The notes: generated from the letters alone by a model not told the origin. Positions 53,251-62,681 are shown, counted from the first letter of the stretch. The stretch is 64,000 nucleotides of DNA from an uncultured Bacteroidota bacterium (GCA_913047695.1 CAJWUI010000006.1:62001-126000); one strand, 5' to 3'. Translations and numbers: made by a program.

Positions 53251-53472
53251 TTATATTAGTCCCATTTCTTTATCATAAAAACTTAAAGCTTCATTAATCA
53301 GCTGTTCTGACTCAAAATTTAAAATTTCCTCATCTTTTTTATCAAAATCTTCTAACCAATGAACTTCGTCATTTGTTATATTCATTATAAATCTTGGATA
53401 TTCAGTATGTATAATGAAAATAACATTTTGTAATGAGGAGTTATCTGCTATGAGGAATTTAGGTAGTTCCAT
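53251..53472 (-). CDS. Hypothetical 73 aa acidic protein
   Basis: Intact ORF tightly packed between the MATE and PAP2 genes on the same strand. Confidence 0.65.
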   Translation of the reverse strand: MELPKFLIADNSSLQNVIFIIHTEYPRFIMNITNDEVHWLEDFDKKDEEILNFESEQLINEALSFYDKEMGLI

Positions 53473-54861
53473 TCAAGATATAAATAAAAGTTTTTTTGTC
53501 AAATATCGAAATCTCAAAAAAAGGAGTAATGCGGAAGACGAAAGTCCAGATAGTAAACCAACCCATATTCCTACTGCACCTAATTGAGTATGAATTCCTA
53601 AAAAATATGAGATTGGTATCCCAAAAATACCGTAAGAAAAAAATGTTATCAGTGCAGGAATATTTACATCTTGAAGACCACGTAAAGCTCCTAAAACAAC
53701 TGCTTGTATACCATCTGAAATTTGAAAAAATGCTGAAACAATTAATAAGGTAGATGCAATTTTAACAACTTGATCAACATCGGAAAATTGTAAAGGATTA
53801 CTTCGATTTAAATATAGCCATGGTAAATTATCACTTCCTAGAAGGAATAACATACAAAAAACTACGTCTAAAATAAATACCAAGAGAAATATAGAATATG
53901 CAATCCGTTTTAATGATATGTAGTCTTTTTTCCCTTTTTGATTTCCAACTCTTATCATAGCAGTAACTCCAAGCCCCATGGCAAACATAAAGGTCATTGA
54001 TGAAAGGTTTAAGGCGATTTGGTTCGCTGCTTGGGGGTTTTTCCCTAAAAATCCTGAAAGCCAGATAGCAACCGTAAAAAAAAGTACTTCAAAAAACATT
54101 TGAATTGCAGATGGAAATCCTAAACTAAAAATTTTTCTAAATAATTTAAAATTTAGTGAGATGTGTCTCAAGTTGGTTAGATAAACAGTAAAACGCCTAT
54201 TAAATTTGACATAAAAAATTATAAAGAATAACATAAAAAACCGAGAAAATAGTGTCCCCAAGGCTGCTCCCTCTACTCCCATTTTTGGAAAAATCCAGAA
54301 TCCAAAAATTAAAAAATAGTTTAATATAACGTTGGTAATGTTTCCTAAAAGTGTAGCATACATCGCGGGCCTAGTGAATGATAGACCCTCTGTGAATTGC
54401 TTTAAGCCTTGAAAGCTTATCAAAGGAACTAATGACAATCCAATCCATTTTAGATATGGAAAAGCTAATAGAGTGACTTCTTTTGGTTGTCCCATTCTAA
54501 ATAAAAGTGGTTTGCAGAAAATGACAACACAACTTAATAATATTCCTAAGGATACGCATAGTATCAAACCATGAATAAAAATATTTTTTCCTAAAGTCAC
54601 ATTTTTCATGCCATCTGTTTCAGCAATTAAAGGTGTAATAGCTGTCGAAAAACCTATGCCAAGTGACATAGCAATAAAAAAGAAACTATTCCCCAGTGAA
54701 ACTGCAGCCAATTCAGCTGTCCCTAACTGTCCAACCATTATATTATCTACAAATTGTACAAGTGTATGCCCTAAAAGACCAATTATAACTGGATATGAAA
54801 GGTTTATATTATAGTAAAATTCTTTTGTGTATTTTTTAAGCATTAAAATTGAAATAGTCAC
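53473..54861 (-). CDS. MATE-family efflux transporter
   Basis: 12-TM; LSYPVIIGLLGHTLVQFVDNIMVGQLGTAELAAVSLGNS. Confidence 0.94.
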   Translation of the reverse strand: MTISILMLKKYTKEFYYNINLSYPVIIGLLGHTLVQFVDNIMVGQLGTAELAAVSLGNSFFFIAMSLGIGFSTAITPLIAETDGMKNVTLGKNIFIHGLILCVSLGILLSCVVIFCKPLLFRMGQPKEVTLLAFPYLKWIGLSLVPLISFQGLKQFTEGLSFTRPAMYATLLGNITNVILNYFLIFGFWIFPKMGVEGAALGTLFSRFFMLFFIIFYVKFNRRFTVYLTNLRHISLNFKLFRKIFSLGFPSAIQMFFEVLFFTVAIWLSGFLGKNPQAANQIALNLSSMTFMFAMGLGVTAMIRVGNQKGKKDYISLKRIAYSIFLLVFILDVVFCMLFLLGSDNLPWLYLNRSNPLQFSDVDQVVKIASTLLIVSAFFQISDGIQAVVLGALRGLQDVNIPALITFFSYGIFGIPISYFLGIHTQLGAVGIWVGLLSGLSSSALLLFLRFRYLTKKLLFIS

Positions 54862-56241
54862 TTATAAGCCATATTGATCTACCAAATATATTAGACTTGC
54901 CATGGATGCAGCACCAAGCTCAAGTTCTCTTTTATTTACCGCTTGAAATACATCAGTCGCAGCATTGTGATAATCAAAGTATCTTTGAGAGTCAGTCCTC
55001 AAATAAGAAAGAACAGTCTTGTTTCCTCTTAGAGCACTAATAATAGATTCTTTATTTACTAGTGAAAATGTGTCTGATTGATATGGTTTAAAATAATTTT
55101 GCCAGCTATTAATTTTTTTAAGTTGATTGTTATCTGCTTCAAAAGAAAACCCCCGTGGGGAAAAACCTCCAACATCTGATTCAAGTGCAAACATATGTTT
55201 TTCATTATTTTGTTTTGCTATTTCAGCATATTTTTTACCACCTTTAACTCCATTGTTTTGACCCATGAACATTACTATTCGAATGGTTCTTTTTGGATTA
55301 TAATTAAGTTGCCTAAAAATATTTAAAACTTCCATTGACTGCACTATTCCAGCACCATCGTCGTGCGCTCCATCTCCCAAATCCCATGAATCTAAATGCC
55401 CTCCTATGATAATTATATCTTCTGGAAATTTACTGCCTTTTATTTCGCCAATAACATTATAGGATGGTACTTCAGGATAATTTTGACAATCTTGTTTCAA
55501 ATAAAAATATAAGTCATCGTTTAAAGATAACATAGAACTTAATAATTGAGCACCATTAGTACTGATTGCTGCTGCAGGAATCCTCATTTTGTTTGGAAGA
55601 TCGCCATAACTCATGTTTCCTGTATGAGGATAGTCATCTGATCTTAAATTCATTGAACGTACGATAACGCCTACAGCTCCAAGTTTTGCTGCCCGGCTAG
55701 CCCCTTGGAACCTTATATCAACTATTTTTTCATAAGCTGAAAAGGTATCAATAAAACTTTTATGCATTGCATTATTGAAGAATACAAACTTACCTTCAAT
55801 TTTTTCTTTTCCAAGAGATTCTAGCTCATCAAAACTTTTAACTTCGATAACTTTTGCTCTTAGTCCATAAGAAGGTGTTGCTATTGAGCCACCAAGGGCA
55901 CAAATTGGAACATTAATACTCATTCCTGGGGCTGTAATAATACTAGCATACTCAAAACTTCCCCTAATCCATTTTGGGATCATAACCTTCTGCAAGTAAA
56001 CTCTATCTAAACCAATTTTATTTAGCTCATTTTTCCCCCATTGGACAGCAAGTTCTGCATTATGTGTTCCTGGTAGTCTACCACCGATTTGATTACATAG
56101 AAAATCTAACCAATGGTATGATTTACCATTATTAAGGGCATAATCGTAGATTTTACTTATTTGTTCTTCATGAATTTGGTCCTGTGATAAAGATGTATTG
56201 AGGGACAAGACAAAAAATAAAATTAGAATTTTATGTATCAT
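54862..56241 (-). CDS. M28-family Zn aminopeptidase (carboxypeptidase Q-like), exported
   Basis: GGHLDSWDLGDGAHDDGAGIVQSMEVL; start moved to MIHKILILFFVLSLNTSLS at 56241. Confidence 0.92.
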   Translation of the reverse strand: MIHKILILFFVLSLNTSLSQDQIHEEQISKIYDYALNNGKSYHWLDFLCNQIGGRLPGTHNAELAVQWGKNELNKIGLDRVYLQKVMIPKWIRGSFEYASIITAPGMSINVPICALGGSIATPSYGLRAKVIEVKSFDELESLGKEKIEGKFVFFNNAMHKSFIDTFSAYEKIVDIRFQGASRAAKLGAVGVIVRSMNLRSDDYPHTGNMSYGDLPNKMRIPAAAISTNGAQLLSSMLSLNDDLYFYLKQDCQNYPEVPSYNVIGEIKGSKFPEDIIIIGGHLDSWDLGDGAHDDGAGIVQSMEVLNIFRQLNYNPKRTIRIVMFMGQNNGVKGGKKYAEIAKQNNEKHMFALESDVGGFSPRGFSFEADNNQLKKINSWQNYFKPYQSDTFSLVNKESIISALRGNKTVLSYLRTDSQRYFDYHNAATDVFQAVNKRELELGAASMASLIYLVDQYGL

Positions 56242-56242
56242 T

Positions 56243-57406
56243 TTATTTTGATGCAAATTGTTCAATATTTCTAACTGTAACGGGATTTTCTCCCAAAATC
56301 ATTAATCTTTCGACAACATTTCTGAGTTCCCTGACATTTCCGGTCCAAGGATACTTCTTTAATTTAGAAATTGCCTCTTTGGAAAATTCTTTTTTCTCTA
56401 AACCCTGTTCTTTGCAGATCGATTCTACAAAGTGTTGAGTTAAAATAGGAATATCATCTAATCTTTTTACGAGAGAAGGAACTTTAATCATTATTACAGC
56501 TAGTCGGTGATAAAGGTCTTCTCTGAAGTTTCCATTTCTTATCTCTTCTTTTAAGTCTTTGTTTGTGGCTGCTATAACACGGACGTCAACAGAAATATCT
56601 TTATCATTGCCTACTCTTTGTATTTTTTTTTCTTGAAGTGCTCGAAGAACTTTAGCTTGAGCTGCAAGGCTCATATCTGCAATTTCATCCAAAAAAATTG
56701 TTCCATTATTCGCTGCCTCAAACTTACCTGAGCGATCTTTAACAGCCGATGTAAAAGCTCCTTTTACATGACCAAAAAGTTCACTCTCAATTAATTCAGA
56801 TGGTATTGCTGCACAATTTACTTCAATAAAATTTTCAGATTTTCTATTACTTTGTTGATGTATTTGATGAGCAACTAACTCCTTGCCAGTCCCATTTTCG
56901 CCAATTATTAGTATGCGAGCTTCTGTAGTTGCTACCTTCTGAATCATATCTGTAACTTGTCTAATTGCAATACTTTCGCCAATTATCTGATACTTTTTAG
57001 CTACTTTACGTTTTAATTTTTTGTTTTCGATTCGCAGCGATTTATTCTCCAAGGCATGTCTTACAGCTGTTAGTAGTCTATTTAGATCTGGAGGTTTAGA
57101 AATAAAATCATACGCACCTAATTTCATTGCCTCTACAGCAGTGTCAATATTACCATGACCCGTCAACATAATGAACGGGGAGGAAAATTTAATTTTTCTT
57201 GTTTCCTGCAACACTTCAATACCATCCATTTTTGGCATCTTTATGTCACAGAGAACTAAATCAAATTTTTCTTTTTTAATGAGAGACAAGCCTTCTCTTC
57301 CGTTGGTTGCTTCCTTAACATCGAAATTTTTATCTTCATCAGACAATACACGGGTCAAAACTCTTCTAATTTGTTCTTCATCTTCTATTATTAAAATTTT
57401 TTTCAT
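56243..57406 (-). CDS. Sigma-54-interacting response regulator (REC + AAA+), no C-terminal HTH
   Basis: REC (LVLCDIKMPKMDG), Walker A IGENGTGKELVAH, GAFTSA, Walker B GTIFLDEIAD; ends at VRNIEQFASK. Confidence 0.93.
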   Translation of the reverse strand: MKKILIIEDEEQIRRVLTRVLSDEDKNFDVKEATNGREGLSLIKKEKFDLVLCDIKMPKMDGIEVLQETRKIKFSSPFIMLTGHGNIDTAVEAMKLGAYDFISKPPDLNRLLTAVRHALENKSLRIENKKLKRKVAKKYQIIGESIAIRQVTDMIQKVATTEARILIIGENGTGKELVAHQIHQQSNRKSENFIEVNCAAIPSELIESELFGHVKGAFTSAVKDRSGKFEAANNGTIFLDEIADMSLAAQAKVLRALQEKKIQRVGNDKDISVDVRVIAATNKDLKEEIRNGNFREDLYHRLAVIMIKVPSLVKRLDDIPILTQHFVESICKEQGLEKKEFSKEAISKLKKYPWTGNVRELRNVVERLMILGENPVTVRNIEQFASK

Positions 57407-57581
57407 TAAATATTTTTTTTGAAAAAGTAATTTTGTTTTGTAAAAAAGAAATTTTAATCCTACGTGTAAAATTTTTAAATACTAAGTGTCTTTTTTATAG
57501 TTTCATTTAACCTCATTATTTAAAAATAAGCATTAGATTAATAATATTCAATATGGTTAAAGTTAGTATAAAAATACAAAA

Positions 57582-57603
57582 CCCATCCTCGTTAGAGGAT
57601 GGG
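57582..57603 (-). terminator. Rho-independent terminator of grpE-dnaJ
   Basis: Perfect 9-bp stem CCCATCCTC-GTTA-GAGGATGGG; on the minus strand followed by TTTTGTATTTTTA. Confidence 0.8.
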
Positions 57604-57688
57604 AAAAAATTGCTATGAAAAAGAAAATGAATACTAAAAGTAATTAGCATTCATCCAAATATATTATTTTTTTTTTAATCCTAGCTTT

Positions 57689-58798
57689 TTAAGCAAACAT
57701 ATCTTTTACTTTCTCAAAGAATGATTTATCGGATTTCTCTGGATGGGGAGTAAAATTGGTATCTCCCTGCATTTTCTCAAAAAATTGCCTTTGTTCTTTG
57801 TTTAATGTTTTGGGTGTCCAAACATTTACATGAACCAATAAATCTCCATTTCCATAATTATTGAGACTTGGAAGTCCTTTACCCCTGAGCCTGAGCGTCT
57901 TTCCAGATTGAATACCTGAATCTAATTTAATTCTAGCTTTTCCATCAATTAGATCTAACTCCTTGGAAATTCCAAGTACAGCTTCTGAAATACTTATGTA
58001 CATGTCAAAATGTAAATGTTGGCCTTCTCTAACAAACTTATCATGTCTAAGTTCTTCTATTAAAACCAATAAGTCACCTGGAACACCATTAGAGGGTGGG
58101 TCATTTCCTTTTCCATTAAGTTTAAGTTGCATTCCCTCTTCAACGCCTGCTGGAATCTTAATGGAAACTGTCTCTTCTTTTTTAATCATTCCATTACTAT
58201 CCGAACCAGTCGGACGATTAAGTAACACTTTACCACTACCCCCACAACTTGGACATGGAGATGAGGTCTGCATGCGTCCAAGTATGGTATTAGCTATTTT
58301 AACAATCTGGCCAGTACCATTACAATTTGAACAAGTACCATATTTAACACCTGGAGCCTGTACTTTTCGAAGTACTTTAATTTTCTTTTCAATCCCACTA
58401 GCGATTTCTTCTAAAGTTAATTTAACCCTAATTCGCATGTCAGAACCCTTTGATCTTCCCTGAGCTCCACTGCTAAAGCCACCCCCAAAACTTCCTCCAA
58501 ATGCACTTCCGAATATATCTCCAAACTGGCTAAATATATCCTCCATATTCATTCCTTGTCCAAAACCTTGTCCGCCTTCAAAAGCTGCATGACCGTATTG
58601 ATCGTATTTACTACGCTTTTGTTGATCACCTAAAACCTCATAGGCCTCAGCTGCTTTTTTGAAGTTTGATTCAGCTTGTTTATCTCCTGGGTTTTTGTCT
58701 GGGTGAAATTCAATCGCCTTTTTCCTATATGCCTTTTTAATTTCTGATTCTGATGCATTTTTAGAAATGCCTAATATGTCGTAATAGTCTTCTTTCAT
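57689..58798 (-). CDS. dnaJ: Molecular chaperone DnaJ (reduced zinc finger)
   Basis: J-domain with HPDKNPGDK, Gly/Phe-rich region, two CxxCxGxG repeats, C-terminal substrate domains. Confidence 0.96.
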   Translation of the reverse strand: MKEDYYDILGISKNASESEIKKAYRKKAIEFHPDKNPGDKQAESNFKKAAEAYEVLGDQQKRSKYDQYGHAAFEGGQGFGQGMNMEDIFSQFGDIFGSAFGGSFGGGFSSGAQGRSKGSDMRIRVKLTLEEIASGIEKKIKVLRKVQAPGVKYGTCSNCNGTGQIVKIANTILGRMQTSSPCPSCGGSGKVLLNRPTGSDSNGMIKKEETVSIKIPAGVEEGMQLKLNGKGNDPPSNGVPGDLLVLIEELRHDKFVREGQHLHFDMYISISEAVLGISKELDLIDGKARIKLDSGIQSGKTLRLRGKGLPSLNNYGNGDLLVHVNVWTPKTLNKEQRQFFEKMQGDTNFTPHPEKSDKSFFEKVKDMFA

Positions 58799-58800
58799 TT

Positions 58801-59331
58801 TTATTGTCCAACAACAACTTTTGGATATCGGATTATTTTTTCTCCAAGCTTATAACCCAGTTCAATAACATCAATTATTTTGCCCTTTTGGTTTTCATTT
58901 GTGGCTTTTATTTGACTAATTGCTTCGTGAAGGTCAGGATTAAAAACATCACCAACTTCAATTTTTGTTTCCTCTAACCCATTAGATTTCAAGGAGTCAT
59001 TAAATTTGTTATAGATAAGTTCAACACCTTTTTTATCAAAACCATTTATATCATTTTCAATTTGTAATACTGCCCTTTTAAAATCATCTAAAACAGGTAT
59101 AAGTGAAATTATTACCTCTTGGTTAGCTGTTTTAAATAAATCGAGTCTTTCTTTTGCAGTCCTTTTTTTAAAGTTTTCAAATTCAGCAAATAGTCTTAAA
59201 TATTTTTCTTTTTCAAGAGCAAGGTCTTCCTTAAGATTTTTTAGTTGGGAATCTGACTTAGGAACTCTTGCTTTTTTTGTGTTCTGTTTTTTGGATTTAG
59301 CTGTTTTATTAATGCCTACTTTTTTTGCCAT
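58801..59331 (-). CDS. grpE: Nucleotide exchange factor GrpE
   Basis: LRLFAEFENFKKRTAKERLDLFKTANQEVIISLIPVLDDFKRA. Confidence 0.95.
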   Translation of the reverse strand: MAKKVGINKTAKSKKQNTKKARVPKSDSQLKNLKEDLALEKEKYLRLFAEFENFKKRTAKERLDLFKTANQEVIISLIPVLDDFKRAVLQIENDINGFDKKGVELIYNKFNDSLKSNGLEETKIEVGDVFNPDLHEAISQIKATNENQKGKIIDVIELGYKLGEKIIRYPKVVVGQ

Positions 59332-59369
59332 AATTAAAACAATTTTTATTAATCCCTGTACAAAATTTT

Positions 59370-59398
59370 TGCCACGTTAAAAAAATGCCAAAATGTCA
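59370..59398. promoter_or_regulatory. Candidate chaperone operator upstream of grpE
   Basis: TGCCAAAATGTCA (59386-59398) plus TGCCAC half-site (59370-59375); same architecture upstream of dnaK. Confidence 0.5.
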
Positions 59399-60319
59399 TG
59401 GATTACTTTTTTTAACTAGGTCATTCATTGCTAACTCAATATTTTCATATTTAAAATTAAAACCTTTATCCTTCACTTTTTGTGAACTAATCCAGTGACT
59501 GTCCAAGACCAAGTGGCTCATTTCTCCAATTAAAATTTTCAAAAGGTATTTCGGAAATGAAGGAAGGAAAAAAGGACGTTTTAGCGCTTTTGCTAAAGTC
59601 CTAACTAGTTTTTCTTGAGAAACAGAATTTGGTGCAACCGCGTTAAAAATTCCATCCCAATTATCATTACAAGCTTTAAAGAATATTTCAACTAGATCGT
59701 TTATATGAATCCAAGGCTGACCCTGAGAACCATCTCCAAAGAATGTTCCCATTCCAAGAGTAGTTGGAATTTTTAAAGCTTTTAGAACACCTCCTGAAAA
59801 GGATAAGACTAATCCAATTCTTATTTTTGCCACAGGAATATTCAAATAACTGAAATTTTCAATTTCATTTTCCCAAGCAACCACTACTCTTTCCATAAAG
59901 GAATTTGAAGTTGAATTAGTTTTTTCTGTTTGAATCCTGTCAAAATCTGAGGGATAAATTCCAATTGCGGATGCTGATACAATGTTTTTTATATTATATG
60001 ACTCAATATTATTTTTTAAACTCTTAAACAACAAATGTGTTGAGTCAATTCTGCTAGACAAAATATCTTTTTTATTAGATTTTGTCCATGGCTTTGATAT
60101 TCTTGACCCCGCTAAATGAATAATCGAATCAACACCATCAAAACACTTTAAGTCTAAAATTTTTTTAGCAGGGCTCCAATAAAAACCACTTGCTCCTTTA
60201 ATAGAATAAATTTTAGATTTTTTTGTTGTTAAAAAATTTACTTTTACCCCTGTAGAAAAAAATTTTTCTACTAATGCTTTACCAATTAGACCTGTAGCAC
60301 CTGTAATAAGAACTTTCAT
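59396..60319 (-). CDS. TIGR01777-family epimerase
   Basis: MKVLITGATGLIGKALVEKF, SIIHLAGSRISKPWT, GDGSQGQPWIHINDLV. Confidence 0.92.
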   Translation of the reverse strand: MKVLITGATGLIGKALVEKFFSTGVKVNFLTTKKSKIYSIKGASGFYWSPAKKILDLKCFDGVDSIIHLAGSRISKPWTKSNKKDILSSRIDSTHLLFKSLKNNIESYNIKNIVSASAIGIYPSDFDRIQTEKTNSTSNSFMERVVVAWENEIENFSYLNIPVAKIRIGLVLSFSGGVLKALKIPTTLGMGTFFGDGSQGQPWIHINDLVEIFFKACNDNWDGIFNAVAPNSVSQEKLVRTLAKALKRPFFLPSFPKYLLKILIGEMSHLVLDSHWISSQKVKDKGFNFKYENIELAMNDLVKKSNP

Positions 60320-60386
60320 AATTTTCTATCATTAATTATCTTAAATAATTTGAACTCAAGATATGCTATAAAATTAGTTCTAAAAA

Positions 60387-61076
60387 TTAAGTTTTTATTC
60401 CTCTTAACATTTCTCTTTTCCCTGGTGGTCCTGGAAGCCGTTTAACATCAAATCCTGAAATTTTCAAACCGCGTCTAACGCTTCCTTTTGCACAATAACT
60501 AACCCAAACTCCCCCTGGTTTTAAAATATCAAAACATTTTTTCATAAGTTCAGGAGCCCATATTTCGGGTTGTGCGTGTGCTCCAAATGCATCATAAAAA
60601 ATGATGTCATACAAATCACTCGCTATAAATTTTTCAAATAAAATTTCCTTTTTAATTATACTGAAATTTGTAGCTACCTGATGCTTGAGTTCCCATTTTA
60701 ATTTTGAAAATTCTTCAAAATTTTTAGTCTGATATTTCTCTTTGAAAAATTGGTCATAATTTAATTCTTTGAGCTGTGTTATTGAAATTGGATATGCTTC
60801 CAATGAAGTATAATCAATTTTTTTTTTGATTTTTGAAGAATTTAAATATGTTAGAAATGCAATCAATCCGGTACCATATCCTAATTCTAAAACTCTGCAC
60901 TTATCATTAGCATCGGAACTTACTTTGGACCAATGTATAAGTCCTTCATTAATATATACAAATTGAGATTCAGTTAATGCACCATATCTTGAGTGGTATA
61001 ACTCTTTTAATTTCTCAATATATAAAGTTGGGGTTCCATCCTCAGTAGTTATAGCTACTTTATTAAATTTTTGCAT
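60387..61076 (-). CDS. mnmD: tRNA (mnm5s2U34)-methyltransferase MnmD-like
   Basis: RVLELGYGTGLIAFLTYL, IIFYDAFGAHAQPEIW, GVWVSYCAKGSVRRGLKISGFDVKRLPGPPGKREMLRG. Confidence 0.92.
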   Translation of the reverse strand: MQKFNKVAITTEDGTPTLYIEKLKELYHSRYGALTESQFVYINEGLIHWSKVSSDANDKCRVLELGYGTGLIAFLTYLNSSKIKKKIDYTSLEAYPISITQLKELNYDQFFKEKYQTKNFEEFSKLKWELKHQVATNFSIIKKEILFEKFIASDLYDIIFYDAFGAHAQPEIWAPELMKKCFDILKPGGVWVSYCAKGSVRRGLKISGFDVKRLPGPPGKREMLRGIKT

Positions 61077-61215
61077 AATACAAATTTGACTTTTTTTATT
61101 TATCTAGTTCAATTATATTCAAAATAACAGTTTAATCAATTAATAAATTATTACAAAATAGGTTACTTAATTGAATCAAAAAAAACTAATTTTGATTTAA
61201 AGATTATTATAAGTT

Positions 61216-62292
61216 ATGATTGAGGTTGATAAAACATCAAAACTTTTAAAAATAGAGACTGCAACAAAATCTAAACTGACAAGTGTCGATTTCAATGATA
61301 TTGTTTTTGGGAAGACATTTACTGATCATATGTTTATTTGTAAGTATGCTGACGGCAAATGGCAAAATCCCGCCATCAAACCCTTTCAACAATTAACTTT
61401 AGACCCTTCAGCAAGCGTACTTCACTATGGACAAGCTGTATTTGAAGGTATGAAGGCCTTTAAAGACGATAATGGAACTGTTTGGCTTTTTAGGCCAGAT
61501 GAAAATTTTAAGAGATTAAATCGTTCAGCTCACCGTTTGCAAATCCCTGAGTTCCCTGAAAATTATTTTTTTGAAGGGCTGCAAAAACTTATAAGCTTGG
61601 ACAGTGAATGGATAAAACAAGGTGTAGGTAATTCACTTTATGTAAGACCATTTGTTTTTGCTAGTCAAGCTACTGTACAAGCAATTGCGTCATTGGAATA
61701 TACATTTCTAATCATCTGTTCTCCTGCAAAATCATATTATGATGGTGGAAAGATAAATGTCTTAGTAGCTGAAAAATTCAGTAGAGCTGCTAATGGAGGA
61801 GTTGGATTTGCAAAAGCTGCTGGAAATTATGCAGCACAATTTTATCCGACTTCAGAAGCAACGAAAAAAGGTTACCAACAAATTATTTGGACGGATTCCG
61901 AAAAACACAAATATCTTGAGGAAGCGGGGACAATGAATATTTTCTTTAAAATAAATGGAAAGTTAATTACCTCTCCTGTAAATGACCGTATCCTCGATGG
62001 GGTAACTCGAAAAAGTATAATTACTTTAGCAAAAGATAAAGGAATAGATGTTGAAGAAAGACCCTTAAGTATTGATGAAGTGGTTAAAGCTCATAAAACA
62101 GGTATACTTGAAGAAATTTTCGGAACTGGAACTGCTGTTGTTGTTTTACCCATTAGTAGTTTCTCCTACAAAGATGTGTCTTATAGCTTACCACAAAAAG
62201 CTGATTTGGCTGAAAATCTAAAAAAGGAATTACTAGCGATACAATATAATCAAATCGAAGATCGTTACAATTGGACAGTTAAAGTTGATTAG
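61216..62292 (+). CDS. ilvE: Branched-chain amino acid aminotransferase
   Basis: VLHYGQAVFEGMKAFKDDNG, YVRPFVFASQA, LEEAGTMNIFF, EIFGTGTAVVVLPI. Confidence 0.96.
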   Translation: MIEVDKTSKLLKIETATKSKLTSVDFNDIVFGKTFTDHMFICKYADGKWQNPAIKPFQQLTLDPSASVLHYGQAVFEGMKAFKDDNGTVWLFRPDENFKRLNRSAHRLQIPEFPENYFFEGLQKLISLDSEWIKQGVGNSLYVRPFVFASQATVQAIASLEYTFLIICSPAKSYYDGGKINVLVAEKFSRAANGGVGFAKAAGNYAAQFYPTSEATKKGYQQIIWTDSEKHKYLEEAGTMNIFFKINGKLITSPVNDRILDGVTRKSIITLAKDKGIDVEERPLSIDEVVKAHKTGILEEIFGTGTAVVVLPISSFSYKDVSYSLPQKADLAENLKKELLAIQYNQIEDRYNWTVKVD

Positions 62293-62681
62293 GGTTTTTT
62301 AAGGATTTTTTCAATATCTGGTTTAAAGTAATTAGGTCCTTTTAAGACTTTTCCATCCTCTCTATAAATTGGTTTTCCATCAATCCCTAACTTACTCATA
62401 TTACTTCTTTGTATTTCATCAAAAAGTGCCTCTATTTTATCCTGAAATCCATGAGAAATTATCGTCCCACACAAAATATATAACATATCTCCCAAAGCAT
62501 CACCAACTTCAATTAAATCATTCGATCTAACAGCCTGTAAATATTCTTCATTCTCTTCTTTCATTAAATTGTATCTTAATTCGGTAATATCAGAAGATAG
62601 ATCTGCTTTTGGTTTGTACTCCACACTAAGTCCAAATGCTTTGTGAAATTCTGTAACTGCCTTTATTGGTTTATTAATCAT
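62289..62681 (-). CDS. MazG-like nucleoside triphosphate pyrophosphohydrolase
   Basis: LRYNLMKEENEEYLQAVRSNDLIEVGDALGDMLYILCG (EExxE...ExxD). Confidence 0.85.
   Translation of the reverse strand: MINKPIKAVTEFHKAFGLSVEYKPKADLSSDITELRYNLMKEENEEYLQAVRSNDLIEVGDALGDMLYILCGTIISHGFQDKIEALFDEIQRSNMSKLGIDGKPIYREDGKVLKGPNYFKPDIEKILKKP

Noticed and set aside
57963-58463. 166-aa plus-strand ORF antisense to dnaJ
   Set aside because: Lies entirely opposite a conserved dnaJ frame; Cys/Pro/Ser-rich composition is the expected reverse-frame reading of the Gly/Cys-rich DnaJ region. No domain recognised.
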